From contig NZ_JABBGH010000001.1 of the NCBI RefSeq assembly GCF_012927305.1, positions 930,001 to 994,000 of the forward strand: DNA of 64,000 nucleotides, read 5' to 3'. The stretch comes from Hymenobacter polaris. Its GTDB lineage: Bacteria; Bacteroidota; Bacteroidia; Cytophagales; Hymenobacteraceae. A model generated the notes under the pieces. The model ran no database searches and was not told where the DNA came from. It saw nothing but the letters and a program-made list of their open reading frames with translations. Positions 49,422-58,962 of this stretch are shown piece by piece. Position 1 is the first letter of the stretch; the number at the start of each line of letters is the position of its first letter. The translations under genes were made by a program, and so were the position numbers.

Positions 49422-52034
49422 CTACTTGGTGGGAGCCGTGGGCAGCGTGTAGTAGGCCCCTAAGGAGAAAAAGCGGCGGTCCTGCGGGAAGCGGGACGCA
49501 ATCAGGATGTTGTTGGCTTCCCGGATGCCGGGCACGAAGTACTCTTTATCGAGCAGGTTATTGACGGAAACCTGCACCGCTAGGCCGTTGATAATCAAGT
49601 TGTGGTAGGTCAGGTTGGTATTCAGAATCAGGAACGGGTCGAAGCTGGTTTGGGGGTTGAGGCTGCCCGAGGTACCTGCCCCGGTGCGGCGCCGGCCCAC
49701 CAGGTTGCCCGACAGGTACACGCTCAGCCGCCCTAGCTGGTAGTCGCCGCCCGCGTTGGCCGTGTAATCGGCAATGTCGCTGATGCGCAGACCGTTGGCC
49801 TGGTCGGTGGGATGGGTGTAGGTCGCGTTCCACCAGATGTTGAGCAGCGCCGACTTGTAGCTGCCCTCGGCCTGCAAGCCCCAGATGAGGCGGCTGCCAA
49901 TGGGCTGAAACTGCTGGGTGAACGTGCCGTTTTCGAGCTGCACCCGCGCCGTGCCCACGGCGTTATCGTAGCTGGAGCGGTAGGCTACCAGGCTGGCCGA
50001 CAGCTGCTTGGTGGCCTGGTAGTAGAGGCTGCTCTCGAAGTTGCGCACGCGCTCGGGCTGCAAAGTCGGGTTGGCCAGCGCGCGGGCCGTGGTGGTGCCG
50101 TACTTCTGCAGAAAGGAAGCATCCTTAAACGCCTGCGAGTAGATGCCCTTGAGCACGAACTTGCCGTAGCCGTAGATGGCCGCCAGCCTAGGGTTCGACA
50201 CGGTGCCGTAGCCGCCATTGTCGCGCACGGCGTTATTATCGACGCGCACGCCGGCCACCAGCTTCAGGTTTTTGGCGGGCCGGTAGTTGGCCTGGGCGTA
50301 AATGCCGAGGTCGGTGGTGCGGAAGTTATTGCCCCCCAGCACCACCGCCGCCGAGGTCGGGATGGTGCCCGTCTCGTCGGCAAAGCCGGTGGTGGACGTG
50401 ATATAGTTGCCCTGGATGAGGCCGCTGCGCACTTCCACGCCGCCGTTTATATCCAGGTTGGTGCGCGGCGACCAGAACAAACGCAGCTCGTTGCGCAGTT
50501 GGGTGGAAATGCGGTACTGGTAGGTGGTGATGGCGCGGGCCATCGAGTCGCGCGACAGCTCCAAGAAGCTGAAGCTGTTGTTGTAGTACCCGCGGTAGGT
50601 AACCAGGTTGGTGGCTCCGTCAATCTCGTGCAGCAGGTACGACGTCAGGTTCAGAATCGAGAACTTGTCGCTGAACTGCTTGGTGTAGGTGAGCGAGAAA
50701 GCGCGGTCGTGGGTTATCCAGCGCGGATTGCCACCCGCCGGCACGGTCATGCGGTTGGTGTACCAGGGCGTAGCGCCTTCGTCGGTTTGCCAGTTCAAGA
50801 ACGAGATGGTCAGGTCCTTAAACTCCACTTTGCCCCGTACAAACCAGTCGTACTTGTTGTTGCTGAACCCCACCGGCTGGCCCCCGATGCTGTCGCCAAA
50901 CACGGCATTGTCGAGCTGCGCGGCGCGGGCGGCCCCCTGCGGCGTGAGCCGAATGGCGTTGGCCGCGCCGTTGCTGCCGTAGCCGATGGTGTAGAGGCTG
51001 CTTGGGGGCAGCGCGCGCGTCTTCAGGTAGTCGCTGGCGGCGGTGCCCGTCAGGTCGAGCAGGCCCGTGTAGTCGTTGGCCGTGCGGGCGCTGTAGTTCC
51101 ACTCGGGGTACACCGACAGGTCGCGGCTGCTGGAGCGGTAGGCGCGGGCGGTAAGCGAGATGGCCACGTCGGGCGTGCGGGCCGACAGCACGCCATCCAG
51201 GTACTGCGTGTTGTAGGTGCCGGCCCGCGTCTGGGCCGATACCCCAAACATGCGCGCCGGGCCGGGCTGGTTGCGGAAGCTCTTGGTAATGATGTTAATA
51301 ACCCCGGTAAAGGCATTGGCGCCGTACAGCGTAGAGGCCGGGCCGTAGATGATTTCCACCCGGTCCAGGTCCGAGAGCGAATACTGCGGCGAAAGCAGCA
51401 CGCTGCTCGACACCAGGTCGTTTTCCTCCACCCCGTCGATGAGAATTAGGGTTCGGTCGTTGGAGGTGGAGCGGTAGCCGCGCTGGTAGAAGTTGGAGTA
51501 GCCCACCCCGTTGCCCTTTATCACGTCGAAGCCCGGCAGGTCGTGCAGCATCTGCTCCATCGTCTGGTAGCCGCGCTGCTCGAAGTCGCGGCTGGTGAGC
51601 ACCACCACCGTGGCCGGCGCAAACAGGATGTTCTCCGCTTTCTTCGACACCGACGTCACCTGCGTTACCTGCTCCTGGGTCGAGCGCACGTACTGAAACA
51701 GGGCCTTGTAGCGGGGCGGGTCGGCGTAGTCGGGCTCGGCCTGGGGGCTCAGCACCAGCAGCTGCCCAATGGCGCGCTGGCTCTGCGCCAGCGAATCGAC
51801 GGCCAGGTAGCTCAGGGCCAGCAGCCGGTAGGCCTGCACCTGGCCGGTGGTGCTGAAGCCGCTGTTTTTGGCGCACGGCCCCAGCAGGGCAAATACGTCG
51901 TCGAAGTTGCCGTTGGCGTAGCGCTTCGCCGCTTCCGGTAGGGTCACGGCTTCGTCGCAGCTCTGCGCGCGCGCCGCCGGCCCGCCCACAGCCGCCAGCA
52001 GCAGCCACCAACCTATCAGGTAAAGCATTTTCAT
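49422..52034 (-). CDS. TonB-dependent outer-membrane receptor with N-terminal helical domain
   Basis: An 870-residue protein with a signal peptide (YLIGWWLLLAAVGGPAARAQ). Residues about 25-115 form a helical, TPR-like region (AKRYANGNFDDVFALLGPC; QAYRLLALSYLAVDSLAQSQ) in place of the carboxypeptidase-like domain of SusC proteins. The plug follows (FEQRGYQTMEQMLHDLPGFD, then TLILIDGVEEND and VEIIYGPASTLYGANAF) and a 22-strand-type barrel closes the protein. No SusD partner is encoded nearby. In this locus it may import a ligand or sense one through its N-terminal domain (inference). Confidence 0.92.
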   Translation of the reverse strand: MKMLYLIGWWLLLAAVGGPAARAQSCDEAVTLPEAAKRYANGNFDDVFALLGPCAKNSGFSTTGQVQAYRLLALSYLAVDSLAQSQRAIGQLLVLSPQAEPDYADPPRYKALFQYVRSTQEQVTQVTSVSKKAENILFAPATVVVLTSRDFEQRGYQTMEQMLHDLPGFDVIKGNGVGYSNFYQRGYRSTSNDRTLILIDGVEENDLVSSSVLLSPQYSLSDLDRVEIIYGPASTLYGANAFTGVINIITKSFRNQPGPARMFGVSAQTRAGTYNTQYLDGVLSARTPDVAISLTARAYRSSSRDLSVYPEWNYSARTANDYTGLLDLTGTAASDYLKTRALPPSSLYTIGYGSNGAANAIRLTPQGAARAAQLDNAVFGDSIGGQPVGFSNNKYDWFVRGKVEFKDLTISFLNWQTDEGATPWYTNRMTVPAGGNPRWITHDRAFSLTYTKQFSDKFSILNLTSYLLHEIDGATNLVTYRGYYNNSFSFLELSRDSMARAITTYQYRISTQLRNELRLFWSPRTNLDINGGVEVRSGLIQGNYITSTTGFADETGTIPTSAAVVLGGNNFRTTDLGIYAQANYRPAKNLKLVAGVRVDNNAVRDNGGYGTVSNPRLAAIYGYGKFVLKGIYSQAFKDASFLQKYGTTTARALANPTLQPERVRNFESSLYYQATKQLSASLVAYRSSYDNAVGTARVQLENGTFTQQFQPIGSRLIWGLQAEGSYKSALLNIWWNATYTHPTDQANGLRISDIADYTANAGGDYQLGRLSVYLSGNLVGRRRTGAGTSGSLNPQTSFDPFLILNTNLTYHNLIINGLAVQVSVNNLLDKEYFVPGIREANNILIASRFPQDRRFFSLGAYYTLPTAPTK

Positions 52035-52154
52035 AAGGAAGCGTATCAAAGGCGGGAGCTACCGCAGCTTGGGAGGGGCCGCCGGCCCTAGGGCCCACCG
52101 GGGCGCCAAGGCCAACAGCTCGTACTTAAGAGCCAGTAAATCAGCGAGAAGAAA

Positions 52155-55100
52155 TTATTTAGAGTTTTTGACTTCGGGATAAGGAATATCTTTGCCCACG
52201 TACTGCTCCCACTCCTCCTGGGTGAGCTGGCGGGTGAGCTGGCGGGCCACCTGGTTGTACATGTCGGGCATGTCGATGGTGCGGATGCGCACCGTGCGGT
52301 CGGCGCTGCTCCCAATCAGGCGCTTGCCGTCGGGCGTGAAGCAGATGCTCATCACCCAGCCCCCGAAATCGGTGAGCACCACCGGCGGCTGCTGGTCGAG
52401 CATGGTGGCCGTGTCCCAGAGGTGAATAGTCCAGTCGGCGCTGCAGCTGGCCAGCAGCTTGCCATCGGGCGAAAACACGAGGTCGCTGACCGTGGAGGTG
52501 TGGCGGCCCGACAGCAGCCGCCCCACCGTATCGGGCCGGCTGCCCGCCAGCTGCCACGCGTACACCAGCCCCCGGCTGTTGCCCGTAATGAGGCGGTTGC
52601 CCGTGGGGCTGAAGGCCAGTGCCGTCACGCGGCTGCCAAAGCCAGCGCGGGTGAAGATGGCCGGCCGCGCCCGCAAGTCCTTGGCGTCGAAGCTGATAAT
52701 GCGGTTCTTGTTGGCGCCGCCCACTAGGCGCTTGCCATCGGCCGTGAAGCGGGCGCAGTACAGCGCCATGCCCGCCGGCGCCCGCGCGTACTGCACCGAA
52801 TCGAGGCCGCCCCCGGCCCTAGGGCGCCAGCTGCGCACCGTGCCGTCGGCACTCACCGACACCAGCAGGCCGGGGGCCGCCTGGCTGGCGGGCTGCCACA
52901 GCAGCGTGTGCACCGCGCCGCCGTGGGCGGGCACCACCGCGGGCGTGGCCGTGGGCTGGCTCACGTTCCACACCAGCAGGCCGCCCGCCTCGTTGCCCGC
53001 GTAGAGGTGCTGCCCATCGGGCGCAAACAGCAGCGACCGGATGCCCACGGTGCCCTTGCGGGCGGCGCGCAGCACCTGGCCCGGCTGGCTGGCGCCGGCC
53101 ACCGGCCCTAGGCGCACCGTGCCATCGTCGCCGCCCGAGGCCAGCAGCGGGCTCGCCCCGCCCGACACGGCCACGGCCCGCACGTTGTCGGTGTGGCCGC
53201 GCAGCACCACCTGCAGGTTGGCGGCTTTGGCCAGGGCGTTGAAAATATCGGGGTTGTTGAGCTGGCCCCCGTTGGTGATATTGAGGTTGAAGGCGGCCAG
53301 GGCCAGCAGGGCGGGCACCTGGGGGTCGGTGCCGTCGGGCAGCTGCACGGCCTCGATGGCCACGGTGCGCGCCACGGCCTTGGCCCGCTGGGCTTCGGCG
53401 TCGCGCTGGGCCGAGGTGGCAATTCGCCGCTGGGTTTCGGCCCGCTGCTGGGCCTGCTGGGCCTGCTCGCGGGCGGCCACGGCCCGGTTGCGCGAGGTTT
53501 CGGCTTGCTGCTGCGCCTCGGTGGCGGCCTGGCGCTGGGTTTCGGCCTCCTGGCGCTGCTGCTCGGCCGTGCGCTGCGCCCCTAGGGCCAGCTGGCGCTG
53601 CTGCTCGGCCGTGCGCTGCGCCCCCACGGCCAGCTGCCGCTGCTCCTCGGTCATCAGCCGCTGCTGGTTGGTGATGACCTCCTGCTGCTCGGCTATCTTC
53701 TGCTGCGTCACGGCTTCGCGGGTTTGCTCTTCGGCCCGCTGGCGCTCGGTGAGGGCACGCTGCTTTTCGCGCTGGGCCTCGGTGCTGCTTTGCTGGGCCT
53801 GGGTGCGCAGCACCAACGCCACTATCAGCGACAGCAGCGAGATAACCGACACGCCCCCCAGCACCAGCGCGTAGCGGCGGGCGCGCACCAGCCCCCGGCG
53901 CTGGCGCTCCTCGTTGCTGCGCATCGCAAAGTCGTGCTGCTTGCGGCTGTACTCCAAGAAGTTGACCGCCCGCTCCAGGTAGGGGTCGTAGCGGTTGGCC
54001 CAGGCCTGGGTGGGGCGGTTTTCGGCCAGCCACTTCAAGCCAATCTGCAAGTCGGGGTTGGTCCACAGCCCCGACTTGCCCTCGTGGTAGAGCGCGGCCG
54101 ACTGGCTGAGCTGCAAGTAGAACTTGGCCGCGGCGGTTTCCTCGTCGGCCCACTGGCGCAGGCGGGCCCACAGGTCCAGGATGCGCTCGTGGGCAATGTC
54201 CACCACCAGGTTGTTATCGGTCGCGACGGCCAGCGGCGGCGTCAGAAAGTCCACGCCCGGCGCGCGGAAGTAGCTCAGCACGTCGAGCAGCAAATCGGCG
54301 CGCACGCCCACCACCTCGCTGATGCGGCCCACCGGCAGCGGGTGCACCCGCCCCGTGCTGCCGCTGCCCAGCACAATCAGGCCCCGAAACAGCTTTTCGG
54401 TGGCCAGCTGGCTTTTCTCGTCGGGCAGGCTGCGGTACACCTCCTCGGCGTGCTGTGAAATGGCGTTTTGAATGGTGCCAATGGCCTCGTAATCGTTCAG
54501 GTCGATGGTCAGGTCGTCGGGCCGGCGGTTGCGCTGCCAGTAGTTCCAGGTGCGCATCAGCGCATGCTGCAGCACGGGCAACTGCTGGCCCTCGCGGCCC
54601 AGGTCCTGGCGCAGGCGCTGGGTTAGCTCGTCCGAGAGGCTGGCCCCCATCAGGGCCACGGGGGTGGTGATGGCCTGCCAGATTTCGGCATCGCGCATCT
54701 GCGGCAGCAAATACGAGCCGCTGTTGATGGCATCGGTCAGGCCGGGGTAGGCTGTGCACTGGTCCAGGTAGTCGGAGCGCATGGTGAGCACCACGTAGAT
54801 GGGATATTCCACGGCCCGGCTAAAGCCCAGAATGAGCTTGATAAACACCTTCGCATCGCGGTGGGTGCGCCCGTGCTGGTCGTAGCGAAACAGCTCCTCG
54901 AACTGGTCGATGTTGACCAGCAGGTTTTCGCGCACGCACCAGGTGGCCAGCACGGCCGGGTTGGTGCGCAGCTGCTCCTCTACCTCATCCAGGGTATGCT
55001 GCCGGGCAAAGTCGCGGTCGTGCTCAATAAACGAGTTGTAGAGCGCCAGCGCCAGGTTGCGGATGGGCGTCGACTCGGGCGTGAAGGTGACGATGCGCCA

Positions 55101-55343
55101 GCGCTCGTAGTGCGAGCTGCTGATGTTGTGGGCTACCAGCTGCGGGATGAGCCCGGCCTTAACCAGCGACGACTTGCCGCTGCCCGACGAGCCCACGATG
55201 GCCAAAAAGCGCGTGCGCGTCAGCCGCTCCTGCAAGTCCTGAATCTGGCGGTCGCGGCCAAAAAATAGGTGCGCGTCGGCCGTGTCGAAGCTTCGCAGCC
55301 CCGGAAACGGATTCCCCTGCACAGTTTGGGTCAGCACCTCCAT
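52155..55343 (-). CDS. nSTAND NTPase with membrane helix, coiled coil and WD40 repeats
   Basis: A 1062-residue protein. Residues 11-35 (NPFPGLRSFDTADAHLFFGR) and the Walker A loop GSSGSGKSSL (51-60) identify the nSTAND1 ATPase; the Walker B region is NLLVNIDQFEELFRY. One membrane helix lies near 500 (LVLGGVSVISLLSLIVALVL), then a 160-residue Gln/Glu/Arg-rich coiled coil, and at least six WD40 repeats (for example LVFSPDGKLLASCSADWTIH) to the end. STAND proteins are signal-triggered switches that often oligomerise. The topology would put the coiled coil and propeller across the membrane from the NTPase, or both on the cytoplasmic side if the helix is a hairpin. Confidence 0.92.
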   Translation of the reverse strand: MEVLTQTVQGNPFPGLRSFDTADAHLFFGRDRQIQDLQERLTRTRFLAIVGSSGSGKSSLVKAGLIPQLVAHNISSSHYERWRIVTFTPESTPIRNLALALYNSFIEHDRDFARQHTLDEVEEQLRTNPAVLATWCVRENLLVNIDQFEELFRYDQHGRTHRDAKVFIKLILGFSRAVEYPIYVVLTMRSDYLDQCTAYPGLTDAINSGSYLLPQMRDAEIWQAITTPVALMGASLSDELTQRLRQDLGREGQQLPVLQHALMRTWNYWQRNRRPDDLTIDLNDYEAIGTIQNAISQHAEEVYRSLPDEKSQLATEKLFRGLIVLGSGSTGRVHPLPVGRISEVVGVRADLLLDVLSYFRAPGVDFLTPPLAVATDNNLVVDIAHERILDLWARLRQWADEETAAAKFYLQLSQSAALYHEGKSGLWTNPDLQIGLKWLAENRPTQAWANRYDPYLERAVNFLEYSRKQHDFAMRSNEERQRRGLVRARRYALVLGGVSVISLLSLIVALVLRTQAQQSSTEAQREKQRALTERQRAEEQTREAVTQQKIAEQQEVITNQQRLMTEEQRQLAVGAQRTAEQQRQLALGAQRTAEQQRQEAETQRQAATEAQQQAETSRNRAVAAREQAQQAQQRAETQRRIATSAQRDAEAQRAKAVARTVAIEAVQLPDGTDPQVPALLALAAFNLNITNGGQLNNPDIFNALAKAANLQVVLRGHTDNVRAVAVSGGASPLLASGGDDGTVRLGPVAGASQPGQVLRAARKGTVGIRSLLFAPDGQHLYAGNEAGGLLVWNVSQPTATPAVVPAHGGAVHTLLWQPASQAAPGLLVSVSADGTVRSWRPRAGGGLDSVQYARAPAGMALYCARFTADGKRLVGGANKNRIISFDAKDLRARPAIFTRAGFGSRVTALAFSPTGNRLITGNSRGLVYAWQLAGSRPDTVGRLLSGRHTSTVSDLVFSPDGKLLASCSADWTIHLWDTATMLDQQPPVVLTDFGGWVMSICFTPDGKRLIGSSADRTVRIRTIDMPDMYNQVARQLTRQLTQEEWEQYVGKDIPYPEVKNSK

Positions 55344-55385
55344 CGTGTTACTCTTCCCTGATACTAAAAGCGGAAAATAGATTGA

Positions 55386-55460
55386 GAACTGAGTGGCTCG
55401 CCAACTCAGCAGCAGCTGGTCCGCAAGCCCTAATTATCTGTTTTATAGCTATATAACTTA
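55386..55460 (-). promoter_or_regulatory. AT-rich possible internal promoter before the nSTAND gene
   Basis: The 159-base gap is the second longest in the minus-strand run and contains TTATATAGCTATAAAAC (about 55440-55456, minus strand reading) and a hairpin CTGAGTGGC/GCCAACTCAG at 55388-55408. This AT-rich island in a G+C-rich locus could be an internal promoter. No exact -7 consensus was found. Confidence 0.3.
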
Positions 55461-55502
55461 CCCGTCGCTGCCGGCTGGGGCCGGGGCGCGGGCGGCGCGG
55501 GC

Positions 55503-55940
55503 CTAGGGGGCCGGGGGCAGCTCGGGCACGTTCATGCAAAAAATATTGCGGTTGCGCCCGCCCAGGTATTCGTAGCTAAACTTATCTACTCCTTTGATGG
55601 TGAGGTGAATACCCATCCCCCCAATGGGCCGCTCCTCCAGCGGCCGGGCAAACAGCTCGTCGGTGGGCAGCTGGTGGTGCAGGGGGTCGAAGGCGGGGGC
55701 CTCGTCTTCGAGCACCACCGTAAAGCACTCGTTCGAGCAGTCGGTCAGCAGGTCTACCGGGCCGCTCAGGTTGTTTTCCTCGTAGCCGTGGGTGATGATG
55801 TTGGTAGCAATCTCATCCACGGCCAGCAGCAAGTTGTAGGTGGGTTTGCGGGCCAGGCCAGCTTCTTCGGCCTGCGCCTTCACCACCCGCCGAATGCCGT
55901 CGAGCGCATCGAGCGTGCCCGCGAAGGTGATTCGTTCCAT
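55503..55940 (-). CDS. RsbW-like serine kinase / anti-sigma factor
   Basis: A 145-residue GHKL ATPase of the RsbW/SpoIIAB type. The N box is LLLAVDEIATNIITHGY, G1 is LEDEAPAFDP and G2 is PIGGMGIHLTIKGVD. Such proteins hold a sigma factor or another partner and phosphorylate a STAS protein on a Ser. The STAS gene upstream by 110 bases and the PP2C protein downstream in the same run are the missing halves of a partner-switching module. No sigma factor gene lies in the window, so the output partner is unknown. Its TAG stop lies inside CCTAGG. Confidence 0.92.
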   Translation of the reverse strand: MERITFAGTLDALDGIRRVVKAQAEEAGLARKPTYNLLLAVDEIATNIITHGYEENNLSGPVDLLTDCSNECFTVVLEDEAPAFDPLHHQLPTDELFARPLEERPIGGMGIHLTIKGVDKFSYEYLGGRNRNIFCMNVPELPPAP

Positions 55941-56050
55941 AACTCTATCAGGCGTAATGGTTTATAAGTCACTTAGGGTCGGCGGCCCGCTAGCTAGCTC
56001 GGCCGCGCGGCCCGCGGGGTCGGGGCGGGCCGCGCGGCGGGGCAAGTAGC

Positions 56051-56365
56051 CTACAGGTAGTGGTCCACGATGTGGAGGCTGTTTTGCAGGCCGGTTTTTT
56101 CCAGCGTTTCCACCACCGACTCGGGGGCTTTCACGATGTAGAGGGCCAGGTGCGTGCCCATTTTCTGCTTGGCGAAAATGAGTACCCGCAGGCCCGCCGA
56201 CGAGATGAATTGCAGCTGCTCGGCCTGCACCACCAGCACGTCGGGCTTTTCGGCGGCCAGCTTCTCGATTTCTTTCTGAAACTCGCGGGCCGATAGCGAG
56301 TCGACTTCCCCGGTGAGGGCGATGGTGGCTACTTTCTTGGTTTCGGATTTGATAGTCAGGCTCAT
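56051..56365 (-). CDS. STAS anti-anti-sigma factor (first)
   Basis: A 104-residue STAS protein from the ATG at 56365 (MSLTIKSETKKV). The strand-helix pattern and LQFISSAGLRVLIFAKQ, with the phosphorylatable Ser in SSAG, match SpoIIAA/RsbV. It should be phosphorylated by the RsbW-like kinase encoded next and dephosphorylated by the PP2C protein at 40166-41341. An open in-frame extension of 52 codons reaches ATG 56521 but has poor protein character, so the shorter start is preferred. Confidence 0.9.
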   Translation of the reverse strand: MSLTIKSETKKVATIALTGEVDSLSAREFQKEIEKLAAEKPDVLVVQAEQLQFISSAGLRVLIFAKQKMGTHLALYIVKAPESVVETLEKTGLQNSLHIVDHYL

Positions 56366-56613
56366 GAGGGGAGATGAAAGAAGGGGTGTGGAAGAAGCGG
56401 TGCCGGGCACAAAGGCCGGCCGCAGCACGGCCTCGGGGCTCGACACGGTGGCGTAGAGGGCCGCTTGGCGCCGCTGGCCCTGGCGCCGGGTGTTGCTGGT
56501 GGTGGGAATGTGGTTTTCCATGACGGGTAAAAAAGTAGGGAGCTAGCAGAAACTGACCCTAGGCCCTTGGCCGGGGCGGAGGGGCCTAGGGGGGCAGCCG
56601 CCACTAGCCCCGC

Positions 56614-58962
56614 TTACTTGGCTACCAGGATGACCACGCTACGCGGGCCCACCAGGAAGCTGCTTTGGTTGTCGAGGTGCAGCTCGGTGCCGGGAGCGTG
56701 CACGTCGTCGGGCGCGGCCAGGGCGGTGTTGGCAAACACGTGCCAGTCCTGGTCTTCGGGCAGGCCAGGCAGCTCGAAGTCGAGGGCATCCCAGTACATG
56801 TTGAAGGCGATGTACAGGATGTTATCCTGCACGATGCCCTGCTTGGCGTGCTTGCCGCACAGCATAAAGGCAAAGGCGCGGGCGCCCGCACTACTATCGG
56901 GCTGCCAGGCACGGGTGCCGTGGAAGCTCACGTCGGGGTAGCCGCTGCCCACGTAGTCCTGGTGGCGGAAGTGCAGGTGACTGCGCAGTACCGGGTGCTG
57001 CCGCCGGAAGTGCACCAGGCTTTTGGCAAAGTTGAACAGGTCGGCGTTGGTTTTCAGGTCGTCCCAGTTAAACCAGTTTAGCTCGTTGTCCTGGCAGTAG
57101 GTGTTGTTGTTGCCCTTCTGGGTGCGGCCCACCTCGTCGCCCATCAGCAGCATGGGCACGCCCTGGCTCACCAGCAGCATGGCCAGCGCATTCTTTAGCT
57201 GCTTGTGGCGCAAGAAGTTGATGCTCTCGTCGGCGGTCGGGCCCTCCCAGCCGCAGTTCCACGAGTCGTTGTCGTTGCCGCCGTCCTGGTTGTTTTCGCC
57301 GTTGGCCTCGTTGTGCTTCTCGTTGTAGGCCGTCAGGTCGTAGAGCGTGAAGCCGTCGTGGCAGGTGATGAAGTTGATGCTGGCCGTGGGCCCGCGCTGG
57401 CTGTAGAGGTCGGGCGAGCCGGTAACGCGCTCCATCATGGCGCCCACCTTGTTCTCGTCGCCCTTCAGGAACTGCCGGGCGTCGTCGCGGAACTTACCAT
57501 TCCACTCGGCCCAGCGCCCGTAGGCCGGAAACGAGCCCACCTGGTAGAGCCCGCCCGCGTCCCAGGCCTCGGCAATGAGCTTGCACTTAGCCAGGATGGG
57601 GTCGTAGGCCAAAGACTCCAGCAGCGGCGGGTTGGCCAGGGGGCTGCCATCCTGCGCCCGCCCTAGGATGGCGGCGAGGTCGAAGCGGAAGCCGTCGATG
57701 TGGTACTCCGCGGCCCAGTAGCGCAGGCAGTCGAGCACCATGTTGCGCACCACGGGGTGGTTGCAGTTCAAGGTGTTGCCGGTGCCCGAGAAGTTGAAGT
57801 AGTAGCCCTCCGGCGTGAGCATGTAGTACGTCTTGTTATCGACGCCCCTAAAGGAAATGGTGTGCCCGCGGTGGTCGCCCTCGGCCGTGTGGTTGAACAC
57901 CACGTCGAGCAGCACCTCAATGCCGTTCTTGTGCAATTCCTTGATGAGCGTTTTCAGCTCGTCCACCTGCATGCCGAAGCGGCCGGTGGCGGCGTAGCCC
58001 GCCTTGGGCGAGAAGAAGTTGACCGTACTGTAGCCCCAGTAGTTGACCAGCGGCTCGCCGGTGAGGGGGCTGGTGCGGTTGCCCTCCCACTCGTCGAACT
58101 CGTAGATGGGCAGCAGCTCCACGCAGTTCACGCCCAGCTCCTTGAGGTAGGGAATCTTGGCGCGCATGGCGCTAAACGTGCCCCGGTTGCGCACCCCCGA
58201 CGAGGGGTGCTGCGTGAAGCCCCGCACGTGCATCTCGTACACAATCAGGTCCTCGATGGGGGTTTCCAGCGGGTGGTCGTGCTCCCAGTCGAAGTCCTCG
58301 AAAGCCAGGCGCGAGCGGTAGGGGTACACGTTGTCCCAGTTGGGCGGGGCCATCCAGGTGTCGCGCCCGCCAATTACCTTGGCGTAGGGGTCGCTCAAGA
58401 TAATGTCGGGGTTGAAGCGGTGGCCGGCCTCGGGGTTCCAGGGGCCGCTCATGCGGTAGCCGTACTCCAGGCGCTCGTAGTCCAGCTCGAATACTATCAT
58501 GCTGTACACGTTGCCCACCCGAAACTCGTCGGGGAACGGAATTTCCACGAACGGCGCCTCGGCCCCGCGCTCAAACAGCACCAGCGTGCAGTCGGTAGCC
58601 GCCGCCGAGTAGATGCTAAAATTGATGCCGCCCGTCACCATCGTGGCGCCAAACGGCAGCACGTGGCCGCGCCGGAACTTGTAGCCTAGGTGCTCGTGGG
58701 TGGGGTAATAGTCGATGCGCGTTTCGCTGGCGCTGGCCGGGCCCGTGGGGGCGCTACTCGGGCCTAGGGGCGTGGCCGGGGGGGTATCGGTGGCGAGGGC
58801 CGCGGCTTCTACCACGGCCGGGGGGCCGGCCTCGCCGGGCACCTCTACCAGGGCGGGCTCGGCCGCCAGCACCTGGGTTTTGGGCTTGCGCGGGGCGCGG
58901 GGCTTGGGCGCGGGCTTAGCGTCGGCGCCGTTGGGCGGCGCGGGAGTGGGTTTCTTGGCCAT
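56614..58962 (-). CDS. glgX: Glycogen debranching enzyme GlgX (isoamylase type)
   Basis: A 782-residue GH13 enzyme that cleaves alpha-1,6 branches of glycogen. An Ala/Pro/Lys-rich 80-residue N-terminal extension is unusual for GlgX and looks disordered. Then come a CBM48-like domain ([20 protein letters not shown]), and the catalytic barrel with [24 protein letters not shown] (nucleophile Asp), [10 protein letters not shown] (acid Glu) and [12 protein letters not shown] (transition-state His-Asp). Its ATG shares one base with the TAA of the upstream STAS gene (TAATG), so the two are translationally coupled. No other glycogen gene is in the window. Confidence 0.95.
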   Translation of the reverse strand: MAKKPTPAPPNGADAKPAPKPRAPRKPKTQVLAAEPALVEVPGEAGPPAVVEAAALATDTPPATPLGPSSAPTGPASASETRIDYYPTHEHLGYKFRRGHVLPFGATMVTGGINFSIYSAAATDCTLVLFERGAEAPFVEIPFPDEFRVGNVYSMIVFELDYERLEYGYRMSGPWNPEAGHRFNPDIILSDPYAKVIGGRDTWMAPPNWDNVYPYRSRLAFEDFDWEHDHPLETPIEDLIVYEMHVRGFTQHPSSGVRNRGTFSAMRAKIPYLKELGVNCVELLPIYEFDEWEGNRTSPLTGEPLVNYWGYSTVNFFSPKAGYAATGRFGMQVDELKTLIKELHKNGIEVLLDVVFNHTAEGDHRGHTISFRGVDNKTYYMLTPEGYYFNFSGTGNTLNCNHPVVRNMVLDCLRYWAAEYHIDGFRFDLAAILGRAQDGSPLANPPLLESLAYDPILAKCKLIAEAWDAGGLYQVGSFPAYGRWAEWNGKFRDDARQFLKGDENKVGAMMERVTGSPDLYSQRGPTASINFITCHDGFTLYDLTAYNEKHNEANGENNQDGGNDNDSWNCGWEGPTADESINFLRHKQLKNALAMLLVSQGVPMLLMGDEVGRTQKGNNNTYCQDNELNWFNWDDLKTNADLFNFAKSLVHFRRQHPVLRSHLHFRHQDYVGSGYPDVSFHGTRAWQPDSSAGARAFAFMLCGKHAKQGIVQDNILYIAFNMYWDALDFELPGLPEDQDWHVFANTALAAPDDVHAPGTELHLDNQSSFLVGPRSVVILVAK

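Noticed and set aside
56366..56521. 52-codon extension of the first STAS protein
   Set aside because: It is low-quality sequence (Pro/Ser/Arg rich) with no domain; STAS proteins normally begin near the first strand, as from 56365. It remains possible but is not favoured.
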